Below are positions 24,701 through 35,006 of a stretch of DNA of 64,000 nt, piece after piece. Source of the stretch: Cylindrotheca closterium. Taxonomy: Eukaryota; Bacillariophyta; Bacillariophyceae; Bacillariales; Bacillariaceae. Location: the NCBI GenBank assembly GCA_933822405.4, contig CAKOGP040001814.1, forward strand, positions 248,001 to 312,000, written 5' to 3'. Positions within the stretch are counted from its first letter, which is position 1. Every line of letters starts with the position of its first letter. The position numbers and the translations under genes were made by a program. Under the pieces are notes generated by a model. The model was not told the origin of the DNA. It ran no database searches and saw only the letters and a program-made list of their open reading frames with translations.

Positions 24701-27700
24701 CTTCCTTGATTGCATACTCCTCCTCTAAAATGTGATCAAAGGAAATCACATTCCCGAATAATGCGTCCAGACATGCAGATGTTGACTTGATCAATTTCTT
24801 ATCCTTGGACAACTGAAACAACTTTGGCATCAAAGGTCGTAGGTTTGGATACAGTTTTGCCCCAACTCCTTGCGCCAACATCGACAGCACCTCCATTGCC
24901 TTTGACACGACCGCAAAGTGCGTATGAGACAAAATGGCTTTCATTTCACTTATCAGTGGGACGTAATTGATGGAGGAAGACGGCTGCTTGAGCTTGTATG
25001 GAGTTTCTCCACCAGCTTCCAATATCATTGTCAAACCGGCAACCTTCTCGTTCCATTTTGCCAACTTGAGTTTTCCAGCATAGTCCACCTGACGGAGTTC
25101 TGCAAAGAGATCCACTTCAGGTCGCTTGGCAAATCGCTCCGCCTCGAGCTCTTTGGCGCTGGCTTGCAATGCGGCAAGGGCATCTCCAGGAGATTCAGCA
25201 GCTTGGTTCCCTCCGGCTACTCTGTTGCAGCGAAGACCAATTTGTGGAGGATTGGGCTGTGGTTGCTTCTCAAGCATGTCATCCAGGTCGGCTTCTTGTG
25301 CTTTCTTCAGTTTGCTGATAATCTCTTCGAGAGGATCCTTGGAACCCAAGGCTCGACAAAGTTCCGCAACGATTTCCAATGCAACATCTCGAATCTTCTT
25401 GTTGGCATGTGACAGCAGTTTTGGCATGCTTTGGGAAATAGCAGCTAGTGGCAAGCAAGCGGCACCAAACCCCTGAGCTGCCTTCAATATCAGATTACAG
25501 GACATTTGAACAATCTTGGGTTTTCGTGACGCAAATCCTTGATCCATGAGGACCCCAATGACGGCATTCAGTGAGTCGGCGCTGCTTCCAACTTCCATTA
25601 TTTTGAGGACCAATGCTTCTGCTACTCGTGCACTTGCTGGTCTTGGACTTGTGAACCCAGTCCCTTTGATGAGAGAAGTTGTCATCTGCTCTGCTCGCTC
25701 TGCATCCATACCTCCTCGACAGTAGTCGGCATATGCGGTAGACATTTCCATGGCAGACTCCAGTGCATTAGCATTCTTCTCCATCAAACAAGTGGATGCT
25801 ATCATATCGTCAAGCCCAGGATAAATTTGATTGGCATTCACCGCTCCCGTTGGTGCCTGTGATCCTCCTGAGTGAACAATAAGCTCCGAAAGCAAAACGT
25901 AAGACTTTTTCCGTACTTTCCAATCACTGCTTGAAAGTGCCGTCGGAAGGTCTTCTCTTGTAACAACGATTTCGTCTTGGTCTCCTCCAGCACTTGCGAA
26001 AGGAGTTGGAGGTGGATTTGGATCAAATGGAGTTCCGGACAAGGGTGGTGGCGGTTTGGCCACTGGTGCAGGAGCGGGCGCTGGAGCCTCAACAGGCGGC
26101 GTGGGCTCTTCTCCAAAGCGACTCGAACCGGTCTTTGCTGATACACCACGCAACAATGCGAGTAATTCTTCATCGTTGGCGTCGCCACCACGCTCGCCAG
26201 AAAAGGTAGACTCCTGTTTGAAGTTTCCGCCTCCCATGACTGGCGCAGGTTGTGGCGCTGGGACTGGAGCAGGTTGGCTCTTTGGAGGGGAGGGAGCAGG
26301 GGCACTTCTGATTACTGGTTTCGGTGGAGCGACTGGTGCCGGAGCTGGAGCAGCTTGTTCTTGAAAAGAACCTGTTCCTCCACCATCATCGTCAGCGAAT
26401 CGGGCGGCACTGGAGCTCTTTGCGGATACACCCCGCAACAAGGCTAAAAGCTCTTCATCGTTGGCGTCACCTCCATTTTCTCCAGAGAATGTCGATTCCT
26501 GTTTGAAGTTGCCACCTCCCATGACCGGCGCTGGCGCTGGAGCCGGTGTTGGTTCGGCCTTTGGTGTAGTTGTAGGTTTCGCTTTGGCCTTACCTCGCTT
26601 CCACGGAGGGACTTCGTTCGGGTCTCGTCGGTTTCTGCTGAGGGTTGGCTTTGGCTTTGGTGCAGGAGCTGGTTCAGGAATAGCTTGTTCTTGGCCTGCA
26701 CTACCATCATTATCATCATCGGCAGCAAATCGATCCGCACTGGCACTCTTGGCGGAGACTCCTCGTAGTAAAGCAAGCAACTCTTCATCATTTGCTTCAC
26801 CACCATTTTCGCCATTAAAATTAGATTCTTGTTTGAAGTTTCCACCTGCCATGAATGGTGCTGGTTCGGGAGCTGGCGCCGGTTCATTTTCTTTTTGCGT
26901 GGCGGGCTTGGGCTTGTTTTTTTTTTGCTTCCATGGCGGAACTTCGTTGGGGTCACGTCGATTGCGAGGCGCTGGAGCCGGTGGAGGTGCAGCAACAAAA
27001 GCATCCGGTTCTGGGACGGCATCGTCATTGTCGTCGGCAAACCGATCCGCACTGGCACTCTTTGCCGAAACACCTCGAAGTAGCGCCAAGAGTTCCTCGT
27101 CGTTTGCCTCACCTCCATTCTCTCCATTGAAAGTTGACTCTTGTTTGAAGTTACCTCCTCCCATTGGCAGCATTGGCTCTGATGGTGGTGGCGTTGGTGG
27201 TGGTGTAGGTTCCGCCTTCGGTGGAGTTGCAGGTTTCGCCTTGGCCTTTCCACGCTTCCATGGAGGAACTTCGTTTGGATCCCGTCGGTTTCTGCTAGGG
27301 GCTGCTGGTTTTGGTTTTGGTGCTAGTGCTAGTGCAGGTGCCGGAGCAGATTGTTCTTCTTGAACGTTTTCGTTGTCATTCTCGCCATCATCCGCAAATC
27401 GATCCGCACTGGCACTCTTGGCCGAGACACCTCTCAATAGAGCCAATAACTCTTCATCGTTCGCTTCACCGCCATTTTCGCCATTAAAATTAGTTTCCTG
27501 CTTGAAATTTCCACCTCCCATGAATGGTTGTGGTGCTGCTGGTTGTGGAGCTGGTGCAGGTGCAGGTGCAGTAGCAGTAGCAGCTGGTTTGGCCTTTCCT
27601 TTCTTCCATGGTGGAACTTCATTGGGATCGCGTCGGTTTCGGGGTGGTGGCTTGACAGGAGGCTCTTCCACCACCAAGGCGGGCTCTTCTTCTTGTGGTT

Positions 27701-27866
27701 GTTGCTGCTGGTCATTGTCATCATCAGCAAAACGATCCGCACTCGCATTCTTGGCCGAAACGCCTCGAAGTAAGGCCAATAGTTCGGCATCCGTGGCATC
27801 ACCACCATTTTCACCCTGAAAGGTGGACTCTTGTTTGAAGTTTCCTCCGCCGCCCATTGAGTTCAT
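18792..27866 (-). CDS. XMAP215/CKAP5/Dis1-family TOG-domain microtubule polymerase with N-terminal repeat array
   Basis: There are eight exons: 27866-24095, 24024-23525, 23451-23131, 23050-22622, 22553-21612, 21546-20165, 20062-19831 and 19757-18792. All GT-AG introns are 69-102 bp and every phase closes, giving 2,847 residues. Residues 1 to about 630 are six repeats (see separate entry). After that come about five TOG-like HEAT units starting near 635, 915 (RPEVDLFAELRQVDYAGKLKLAKWNEK), 1258, 1518 (PKMDLFAELP...SWKARKAAMEDV) and 1855. Ser/Pro-rich linkers are followed by a helical C-terminal domain and four short (L/F)RARL-type helices, resembling the C-terminal helices of CKAP5. The family binds tubulin through TOG domains and speeds microtubule growth at plus ends and spindle poles. 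The protein is longer than the usual about 2,000 residues because of the N-terminal array. The start ATG at 27866 is the first in frame; another lies three codons on. Confidence 0.85.
26205..27857 (-). repeat. Six in-frame repeats of about 290-345 bp in the TOG gene N-terminus
   Basis: Six copies of a unit beginning GGGNFKQES and containing DEELLALLRGVSAK then a SADRFADD-like end start near 27850, 27520, 27165, 26850, 26520 and 26235. The first four are each followed by a variable Pro/Ala/Lys-rich linker holding RNRRDPNEVPPWK. Glu/Asp and Leu positions of the helical block are nearly invariant while linkers vary, suggesting selection on two short motifs joined by flexible spacers. Confidence 0.9.
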
Positions 27867-28374
27867 GATGGCCGTTGTTGGATTAATCAAATGTATGTAT
27901 GTATGTACTGTCTAGCTACGTTATTGGCAACAGAAATATATGCAATACCCTTGGATCGATACAAAAATAGACACAGTATCGCAATCACAAATAGAAGGGC
28001 ATTGATTTTTATAATATATTTTCAATTTCTATGTCGTCATGACAACGACGAACGATTTGATTCATGCATATTTGCAGAGCGTTCCGGACAATAGCAGGAT
28101 TTCAAATCCCCTGCTTGACGGGCGTACTTGTCCAATCAGAATGCAGTATTGAAAACGATCACATAGTACTTACTTAGTGTGTTTATTGAATCGTGGTAAT
28201 CACAGCTCAGAACAAATGAAAAATTGACGCATCATCCCATTTGACCTTTCCGTCACAAACGTGCGGTCCAGTCATCATCATTCAGTCTTCTGCTCTTGAT
28301 GTACATGCGCTCTCTTGTTGAATGAACAAATCATGATAATACAAACCCAGCCGCTACAATAATATTCTAATACC
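27867..28374. other. Divergent intergenic region with short TGTA microsatellite
   Basis: This 508-bp region separates the divergent starts of the TOG gene and the FUSC-like gene. A (TGTA)4-like run at about 27892-27908 lies just upstream of the TOG start codon. No other structured element was seen; both promoters should be here. Confidence 0.5.
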
Positions 28375-31300
28375 ATGAAACAATCAAAGCCATTGAATCG
28401 AAAGAGCAAACTTCCCGAGAGGAAACTCGATTCCTCCTGGCACATGGCGTCCATTTACAAGGAACCGAACGTCATTGTCCGTGGAGAGAGCAAGCGGAAA
28501 ACCAGCCAAGATTCGACTAGCAAGAGCTCGGCGCATGAAGATTTGGAAGATCCACGAACGCTGTTTGACTTGCGAAACGAGGCCCACCGGTTATCTGTGC
28601 AACTGGCATCTCAAACGGAACTCTCGGCCATGGATTCTTCTACGTCTCCCTGCTGTGGTGGCCATACGACGAATGTTGGCGATGCTAGTAAAACCAGCCT
28701 TTCTTCTCTTCCAACCTCGGTGGCGTTGCGTGAAAACCACAAAGATATAAAGGGCAACAACAACGATGATGAGCAACGAAAGAAACAGTGGTGGCGGTGG
28801 TGCAAATCACCATTGTGTCTACGACTGGCGCAAGAACACGGAGGAGACTATTTTGGTAGGACCCTCCAAGCCATTCGGGTGGCCTTTGGATCGGCATTGA
28901 TCTTTGGGACCTTAGTGGTACCAGAGGCTACCGCGCCATTGGGGGCGGCCTGGATTGGCCACATTTGGTACCACGTTAACATTAGCACCAGTCTCGGAGC
29001 TGCATTGCCCAAGGTGATTGCCTTTTCGAAGAGCATCGTGCTGGCCACCTTGGTGTCGTGGCCCGTGGCGTATGGATTGAGCTTTTTGGACTCGCATCAA
29101 CAGTCGATTGTCTTTCCATTTGCCGTCTTGTTTTTGTCATTACTCATCATGACATGTCCCCAAATTACGACCAATTCGTTGATGCTGGTGGTCATGTACG
29201 TTATCGTGGCGTCACCCTTTGGAGGGTGGATTTGGTGGAAACCCATGGCATGGGCGGGATCCTATTTTATTTGTCTGGCCATTGCGGTACTGGTGAACAT
29301 CTTTCCAATTCCCAATCTGGCTCTCAGCAAGTCTTGTCGCCAATTGAACCGATTTGAAAAGGACATGACCATGTTGTTATTGTCGACCAAGGACTACTCC
29401 AACAACAATGGCACCAACGTCAAGCGAGCGAGACAGGCTATTTCGACTATTGAATTCATGTCGACCCGTATTGCTGCAACCATTGCTTCCCTCAAGGAGG
29501 AATTGCCAGCGACCAAGGTGGAATTGCGCTTGTTGCGATGGAGAAGTGGTGCTCAGGCGGGTCGAGATTTGGAAGCTTGGGTTCAACAAGCCGAAAACCT
29601 ACTACACCCACTCCAGCAACTGCGAGCTGCACTCATGCAAAAGGTACTCGGAGAAGACGGCAATTACTCCAGTCCTGCACTGGCTCAAGCCAAGGTGACT
29701 CTCAATACAGAAATTGCTCCTAGCCGAGACCGATTGGTCGATGCGATGGTGGTTTCGATTGCAGTCTGCCATGCTTGGGCTCACCCTTCTGAACATGGGA
29801 CCATTTTACCAAATGTCAAGGCGGAACTACGGCAAGCGCTATTGGCTTGTGAACATTCCTTTCACGTGGCCATTTGCAAAGCTGCTCACAAAGTGGAAGG
29901 ATCCTCGCACCGAGAACAAACCCCCTTCTTTGCACACTTGACGCGGCGAATGTCCTCCTTTCATTCCCTCTTTGCCTTGGCGGAAAGTCTTTTAAGATAT
30001 TTAGAGGTTCATGATGTACCAAAGCAACTAGATGACGGCACAAGGGACGATATGGTGCAAGAACTACCCAAGCGCAAGTGCTGCAATCCAGTCCGACAAA
30101 AACTTGGCGCCTTCATGGCATTTTGGCTACAAAAATGGAAATGGCACAACGAAGACGACCGTCGCATGGCACTCAAGACTGGTCTAGGAATGGTGTTTGC
30201 ATCCTTTTTTGTATCCATGCCTTACCTCAAAGAAATGGCTGCTCCCTATGGAACCTGGCCTGGAATTACCATCGCTTCGGTGAATTTGGCGACAACGGGG
30301 AGTTCCTTTCAAAAGGCAGCTGATCGTCTCATGGCGACCATGATTGCAGGTGCCTTTTCACTCATCGTGGGGGACTTTTTTCATAACAACGACGTCTTCA
30401 AGATTGTGACACTGGTCCTCTTCACCTTGGTTATGATCTATCTTCGGACTCCCGAACATGCCTACATGTACACCTACTCTTGTATCAGTGTCGCTATGAT
30501 GCTGTTTGGTAGTGTCAAGACGGGATACAATATTGAGGGCTATGTTCCAAAACGAATCGAGATGATCTTTATTGGTGTCATCATCTTTGCCTTTACGGAG
30601 CTACTAGTTTTTCCTCGAAGCAGTCGAAAGATTGTACAATCGACCAGTCTCGACTTTTGCATGACCATGAGAGACTTTTTGCGTCAAGCAGTTCGTTGCT
30701 CGGAGAAACTGGAAGCACATGTTAACGAGTCGAAAGAATATCCTCAACATGGGACCAACAGCGTGATGAACGACTCCAAGGATCCATTCCACTCGCAGGT
30801 TCTTTTTGAAATCCATTCCAAGTTGAAGGCACAGGCGGACAAATTATCCAACGAGATTGATTCGGCTATTGCCGAGCCGTCTCTTGGCATGGGACAGAGA
30901 CTCCAAGCAGACTCCTTCCGTCGACTTGTACGACAGCAACGAAGCTGTGAACGACAAGCTGCCTTGCTTTGCAACACACTCAGCAAACTGGCTCAGTACT
31001 ATCTGCTAGGAGAGCATTCAATTCGTGACAGCTTTAGCAAATGGGCACATGTTCACCGAACCACCCTACTGGAAGCTTCCGCGATGATGGATTCCATATG
31101 TTGTTGGCTCGAATCTGTCTTTGCCGATGGTCGCATTCGTGCACAAGAAGGGAACTCGGTCAAGGCGGTCAATGCCGCGTCGACCTTTCGATCCTTGGAA
31201 GATGTTCGTCTGAAAATTGTGTCGGACTGGTCCAAGTCCTTTGACGACTTTGTGCAACACAATGGCTTTGAAGAATCCGAGCCGGAAGCTGTCATGACTC

Positions 31301-31401
31301 TTGGCATTACGACTACTACCATCTTGGAGTTATGTCGACACATGCAAGAGGCAGGGAAGAATATTGAAGAAATTGCCTATCATTTTCCCACCTTTCAATG
31401 A
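28375..31401 (+). CDS. FUSC/ArAE-type multipass membrane transporter-like protein
   Basis: This single exon encodes 1,008 residues. A hydrophilic N-terminus (about 165 residues) is followed by a hydrophobic bundle of about six helices (168-312). A long soluble helical region comes next, then a second bundle of about six helices (597-745) beginning ALKTGLGMVFASFF and ending FAFTELLVFPRS, and a helical cytoplasmic tail. Duplicated six-helix halves with charged helical linkers are the layout of the FUSC superfamily (aromatic acid exporters AaeB, fusaric-acid resistance, plant ALMT relatives). The likely role is export of aromatic or organic anions across plasma membrane or vacuole; the substrate is inference. 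The 48-codon region before the first bundle is Lys/Arg-rich and probably cytosolic. Confidence 0.7.
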   Translation: MKQSKPLNRKSKLPERKLDSSWHMASIYKEPNVIVRGESKRKTSQDSTSKSSAHEDLEDPRTLFDLRNEAHRLSVQLASQTELSAMDSSTSPCCGGHTTNVGDASKTSLSSLPTSVALRENHKDIKGNNNDDEQRKKQWWRWCKSPLCLRLAQEHGGDYFGRTLQAIRVAFGSALIFGTLVVPEATAPLGAAWIGHIWYHVNISTSLGAALPKVIAFSKSIVLATLVSWPVAYGLSFLDSHQQSIVFPFAVLFLSLLIMTCPQITTNSLMLVVMYVIVASPFGGWIWWKPMAWAGSYFICLAIAVLVNIFPIPNLALSKSCRQLNRFEKDMTMLLLSTKDYSNNNGTNVKRARQAISTIEFMSTRIAATIASLKEELPATKVELRLLRWRSGAQAGRDLEAWVQQAENLLHPLQQLRAALMQKVLGEDGNYSSPALAQAKVTLNTEIAPSRDRLVDAMVVSIAVCHAWAHPSEHGTILPNVKAELRQALLACEHSFHVAICKAAHKVEGSSHREQTPFFAHLTRRMSSFHSLFALAESLLRYLEVHDVPKQLDDGTRDDMVQELPKRKCCNPVRQKLGAFMAFWLQKWKWHNEDDRRMALKTGLGMVFASFFVSMPYLKEMAAPYGTWPGITIASVNLATTGSSFQKAADRLMATMIAGAFSLIVGDFFHNNDVFKIVTLVLFTLVMIYLRTPEHAYMYTYSCISVAMMLFGSVKTGYNIEGYVPKRIEMIFIGVIIFAFTELLVFPRSSRKIVQSTSLDFCMTMRDFLRQAVRCSEKLEAHVNESKEYPQHGTNSVMNDSKDPFHSQVLFEIHSKLKAQADKLSNEIDSAIAEPSLGMGQRLQADSFRRLVRQQRSCERQAALLCNTLSKLAQYYLLGEHSIRDSFSKWAHVHRTTLLEASAMMDSICCWLESVFADGRIRAQEGNSVKAVNAASTFRSLEDVRLKIVSDWSKSFDDFVQHNGFEESEPEAVMTLGITTTTILELCRHMQEAGKNIEEIAYHFPTFQ

Positions 31402-31549
31402 GTATCATTTGTAACAGTAATACAAAACGGTGTTGGTACACTTGACAAACATATTTTGCATCGTACACTGCATGTAGTTGTTAAAGATGTTGGAAACCTT
31501 TTGCGAATTTATTTCAAAATCATTTCCATGTAGTAGCAGAATCAAAAGT

Positions 31550-31700
31550 CCTTGTTTGGGGTTAGGGTTCCCTTTTCGAGTTTCACGTCCAATGTACCCT
31601 GTACACTTCACCTTCAAAATTCGGTCCAATGGGGGCGTTCGAAGCTGGTACAACTGGGATCTCAATGTTCGATTTTGTTTTGTACGGACGCAACAAATCT
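31550..31700 (-). pseudogene. Fragment of a third copy of the GDNPG-motif family
   Basis: Plus-strand words at 31560-31690 (tagggttccc, ttcacgtccaatgtaccc, tcggtccaatg) repeat those at 31840-31970 inside the adjacent gene, with about 75-80 percent similarity by eye. Read on the minus strand in a different frame it gives QLRTPPLDRILKVKCTGYIG, matching LDRVLMLKRAGYSGREI of the intact gene. The fragment overlaps the 3' end of the intact gene, whose last codons therefore come from a shifted frame of the duplicate. Confidence 0.7.
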
Positions 31701-32524
31701 CGCTCTCGTCTCTTCCTCGACTTGTAAACCGTGCCATTTCTTATCGATCGCCACCGCCTTTCCCAAAACTCTTGAAAGCCTGAAAACCGCAAAGTGATTC
31801 TTGTCCAATGCCGTTGTGCCCGGAACTTATCCACTAGTAGGGTTCCTTCTCCAATTTCACGTCCACTGTACCCCGCACGCTTCAGCATAAGTACTCGGTC
31901 CAATGAGGTTATTTTCAGCTGATGCAACTGGAATCTTCTTGGTCGATTCTGATAAACCTCCACATTGCAAATTTCCTGGTCTTGGATCTCCCACCCAATC
32001 GTAAGTGGTATCCCACGAGACGATCCCGGGTTATCCCCCATACATATAGGATACTCTCTTACTTCCACCGTGGAGAAATGGACATGTCGTTGTTCTGAAT
32101 GAGAGCACGAAGGATCAACTAACGCCTCTTGGAACTGGACTATTTCATCTGGTTCTGCCTCATCGTCTTTATCTTCACCTCCTGAAACTTCATCTTCTTC
32201 TATTCGAATTGGCGTGCTGGCGGTACCTTCACTACTCTCGTACGACCTACCGATACGCTCACTGAGGAATTCCTCTGTCGTTGCATTCGTCAGCTTGGAA
32301 GCGGTGCTGCTGCTTTCATCCAAGTTGTTTGCAGTATGATAACTATTGTATGTTCTATGGCTGCAGCCAAGAACATCCTTGCTAATGTTTGTTCGATGGC
32401 TGTTATCCAGTTCATTCTTACTATTCAAGTCATCCCCTCGCCGTCTCTGATTTTTGAATCTCATTGCCGATTCCTTCACCCGCCGCGATAGCAGTCGAAG
32501 TTTGTTGGATTGCACTTCAATCAT
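31583..32524 (-). CDS. Uncharacterised family protein with VHFSTVEVREYP...GDNPGSSRG motif, copy 1
   Basis: This single exon encodes 313 residues; the first ATG of the frame is at 32524, and the same MxEVQSNK start appears in the paralog. The N-terminal half is variable, acidic and Ser-rich. The C-terminal half has a strongly conserved core, VHFSTVEVREYPICMGDNPG followed by IPLTIGWE, then DRVLMLKRAGYSGREI and a basic RKRRERDLLRPYK segment. The same core recurs at 32918-33793. I recall similar sequences as recurrent unannotated diatom proteins, but that is memory only, and no function is known to me. The extreme C-terminus reads into a partial duplicate of the gene and may not be native. Confidence 0.65.
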   Translation of the reverse strand: MIEVQSNKLRLLSRRVKESAMRFKNQRRRGDDLNSKNELDNSHRTNISKDVLGCSHRTYNSYHTANNLDESSSTASKLTNATTEEFLSERIGRSYESSEGTASTPIRIEEDEVSGGEDKDDEAEPDEIVQFQEALVDPSCSHSEQRHVHFSTVEVREYPICMGDNPGSSRGIPLTIGWEIQDQEICNVEVYQNRPRRFQLHQLKITSLDRVLMLKRAGYSGREIGEGTLLVDKFRAQRHWTRITLRFSGFQEFWERRWRSIRNGTVYKSRKRRERDLLRPYKTKSNIEIPVVPASNAPIGPNFEGEVYRVHWT

Positions 32525-32917
32525 GATTGAGGCGAGCAAGTGGGTTTATAGTTGCTTTCCGTTACTGGGTTGCTCGAAAGCTCATGAGCGCGGAGAAGGC
32601 ACTTTCCATCGGAATTGTGTTCCTCATTGTCGCGAGTTCACGAGAAACGAGAATTAGCCGAAACAGCGACTGACGTGTATTTTGGGACAGTACAGTTCAG
32701 GCCGGGGATGCCCCCGAAATGGATATCGAACGCATATAAAATAAAAGTCATCAAATGTATTCAATATGGTACCGGTACCTGGTACTGTAGGTATAGATAG
32801 GTCGATTGATTCGATGCATACATTATGATAAAAAATACTCTCGTAGTGAGGGTTGAATTGCATTCGCAGAAGACTCAAATAAAGTTGGTATCTGGGACAG
32901 TGGCACATGGGGACCAC
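32525..32917. other. Intergenic region with ggtaccggtacc palindrome
   Basis: This 393-bp spacer lies between the two paralogs. A perfect 12-bp palindrome, ggtaccggtacc (32769-32780), contains the TACCGGTA word that recurs elsewhere in non-coding DNA of the window. No coding frame is supportable. Confidence 0.5.
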
Positions 32918-33793
32918 CTAATCCAAATAAACATTCTTTCCCCCCGAAATAACGATCGAATCTTTCAATTTGGCTGGGGCACGGAATGTGGATCTTGCAG
33001 CCTCAAATGATGTAGATGGTGATTTGGACTTGTACTGGCGTAAGAACTCTCGCTCTTTCCGTTTTCTTGACTTGTGTATGGTGGCATTTGCTATTGATCG
33101 TTGCAGTCTTTCCAGGAATTCGTGAAGGCCCGAGAAATGTAATGTCCTTATGGTCCGTCTTCTTTGTTTTCGGAATTGATCGACTTGAGAGGTCCCTTCT
33201 CTAATTTCCTGTCCACTGTATCCCTGGCGCTTCAGCATCAAGACTCTGTCCACAGGAGCCATTCGAAACTGATGTAAGTTACAAGCTTTTGCCCGACACT
33301 GGAAAACGTCTACGTTGTAGATATTTTCCTCCATGGTCTCCCAACCAATTGTTATTGGTACCCCACCACGAGACGATCCTGGATTATCTCCCATGGAAAT
33401 GGGAAATTCCCTTACTCGCACTGTAGAAAAATGGACATGTCGCCCCGACTGAGGGATCCTAGGCTCAACCAATGATTCTTGGGTACAAACCGTTCCATAA
33501 GGTTCTGCCACTAAAACTTCATCTTCTTCTATCCGAATTGGAGGACTGATGATGTCATCATTTCCTCCATTCTCGTTGTGCGATTTCCGCTCACTGCTCG
33601 TATCTAAAAAGTCCTGACTCGTTATCTTCGAAGCGGTGCTGCTGATTTCATCCAAGTTCACCGTGTGTCGACTGCTTCGATGGCTGTTGTCCAGTTCATC
33701 GATATCCTTTTCCATGTCCTCATCTATTCGATTTCTCCATATTCCCTTTATTCGAGAGAACAGAGGACGCTTATTGGATTGTACTTCACTCAT
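32918..33793 (-). CDS. Uncharacterised family protein with GDNPG motif, copy 2
   Basis: This single exon encodes 291 residues; the start at 33793 gives MSEVQSNK, aligned with copy 1. The conserved core is VHFSTVRVREFPISMGDNPG, VPITIGWE, DRVLMLKRQGYSGQEI and a basic SRKRKEREFLRQYKS stretch. Copies 1 and 2 are tandem, co-oriented and well diverged in the acidic N-terminal half, which indicates an old duplication. Its C-terminus (after the basic stretch, about 30 residues) is probably closer to the ancestral end than that of copy 1. No targeting signal is visible. Function unknown. Confidence 0.65.
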   Translation of the reverse strand: MSEVQSNKRPLFSRIKGIWRNRIDEDMEKDIDELDNSHRSSRHTVNLDEISSTASKITSQDFLDTSSERKSHNENGGNDDIISPPIRIEEDEVLVAEPYGTVCTQESLVEPRIPQSGRHVHFSTVRVREFPISMGDNPGSSRGGVPITIGWETMEENIYNVDVFQCRAKACNLHQFRMAPVDRVLMLKRQGYSGQEIREGTSQVDQFRKQRRRTIRTLHFSGLHEFLERLQRSIANATIHKSRKRKEREFLRQYKSKSPSTSFEAARSTFRAPAKLKDSIVISGGKNVYLD

Positions 33794-34177
33794 TGTGATA
33801 AGCGGTGATTGTGCAATATGAGTGTACTGACTGTATTGTGTATTCGGTTTTGGTTTGTTCCAAATATGATGGCAACCGCAACTGACCAATGGTTAGGATT
33901 GCAATGTGGTGCATCACGAACCCCGATCGGAACAAAGGCGAAACGACACGAGCGAGCCACCATTTTCCCTAGTTAGAGCCTGAAAACTGAAGAATGTTGT
34001 GGCCATCGCGCTTGCTCTGGGTTCGTGTTTCGGGATTCTGGTTACCGCGGTATTCAATTATTTCTCAATCTTCACATTCACATACCGGTATCATACATGA
34101 ATCTCAGAAAAACAACCATCCGACCATAACCAACCAACTGGACAACAGAGACGTATACAAAGGAAAATTAAAAACCA
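33794..34177. other. Intergenic region upstream of copy 2
   Basis: This 384-bp non-coding stretch contains one TACCGGTA at 34083-34090. It presumably holds the promoter of the minus-strand gene ending at 32918. Nothing else is recognised. Confidence 0.4.
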
Positions 34178-34486
34178 ATGCTTGATCATAAAGTCGAAAC
34201 TGACCAACACAAGGAAGATGCAAGGGCAATTATGGTAGATCTCCATCATAGTATCCGCGGAGACCAAGGTTGTAGTGAAAGCCAACAACATCGAACAAGC
34301 TTGGCGCAAGCTTTGGACAACTCGAGCAACTATTTCTTTGACATGAGCGATCGATGGAGGGATGCGTTTCTCGATTCTCTTCAAGATCCAATATATCCAG
34401 CATCAGAAGAAGTCGATCTATTACATGAGCTGCAAAAAGTCGATCTACTGCGAGGCATCCAGAACATGCTGTTGGGGGCAAGCTAG
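34178..34486 (+). CDS. Small hypothetical ORF
   Basis: This 102-codon frame starts with ATG and encodes a hydrophilic, probably helical peptide with the repeated short words EVDLLHELQ and KVDLLRGIQ near its end. No domain, signal or neighbour supports function. It could be a short real gene or chance. Confidence 0.25.
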   Translation: MLDHKVETDQHKEDARAIMVDLHHSIRGDQGCSESQQHRTSLAQALDNSSNYFFDMSDRWRDAFLDSLQDPIYPASEEVDLLHELQKVDLLRGIQNMLLGAS

Positions 34487-35006
34487 AGTGGCGAGAGAAA
34501 CGAGAACCATCCAACTCAAATTAGAACCTTTCATCCAACGAAGCAAGAAGAAGAATAAGTGATCTATTTTACCTGTAGCATAGAATACCATTATAAGAGA
34601 CCAAGCAATGAATGTGCACATCATTATCCCACGACCTTTCATCATACAACAGTGCTAGAAAAGGAAAAAAATGATCTCCTGCACCATAAAACACTACCAT
34701 TAATCAGAGCCTTACCAATCGACGTACGAGTGTACTATAAAATCAATCGTTTCTTCAAATGATTCAAGACTAAGAAAAATGATCTAATTCAGGTATCGAA
34801 TGAGCAATTGATGAATACTGGTATCACTGCAGACAAGTAGTTGTAGCACAAACTGTAATAAAATTTTAAGCATCATTTCAAAATGAAACTTAATCTACAC
34901 ATGAAGGACGGCTGCCACTCCTCAAACCAATTGTCAAAAATACAAAAACTTCAACAAGCAAGGGCTGCAGCCGCAGCAACCAATATCATTCGATATGGAT
35001 GCATTT
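34487..35006. other. Intergenic, downstream of NRT2 copy A
   Basis: This is about 520 bp, AT-rich. The portion adjoining NRT2 copy A probably is its 3' UTR; the few bases after the stop resemble those after copy C. No gene is supportable. Confidence 0.4.

Noticed and set aside
26461..27363. 300-codon plus-strand ORF opposite the TOG repeat region
   Set aside because: It is the Gly/Ala/Ser-rich reverse reading of the Pro/Ala repeats and has no independent start context or domain.
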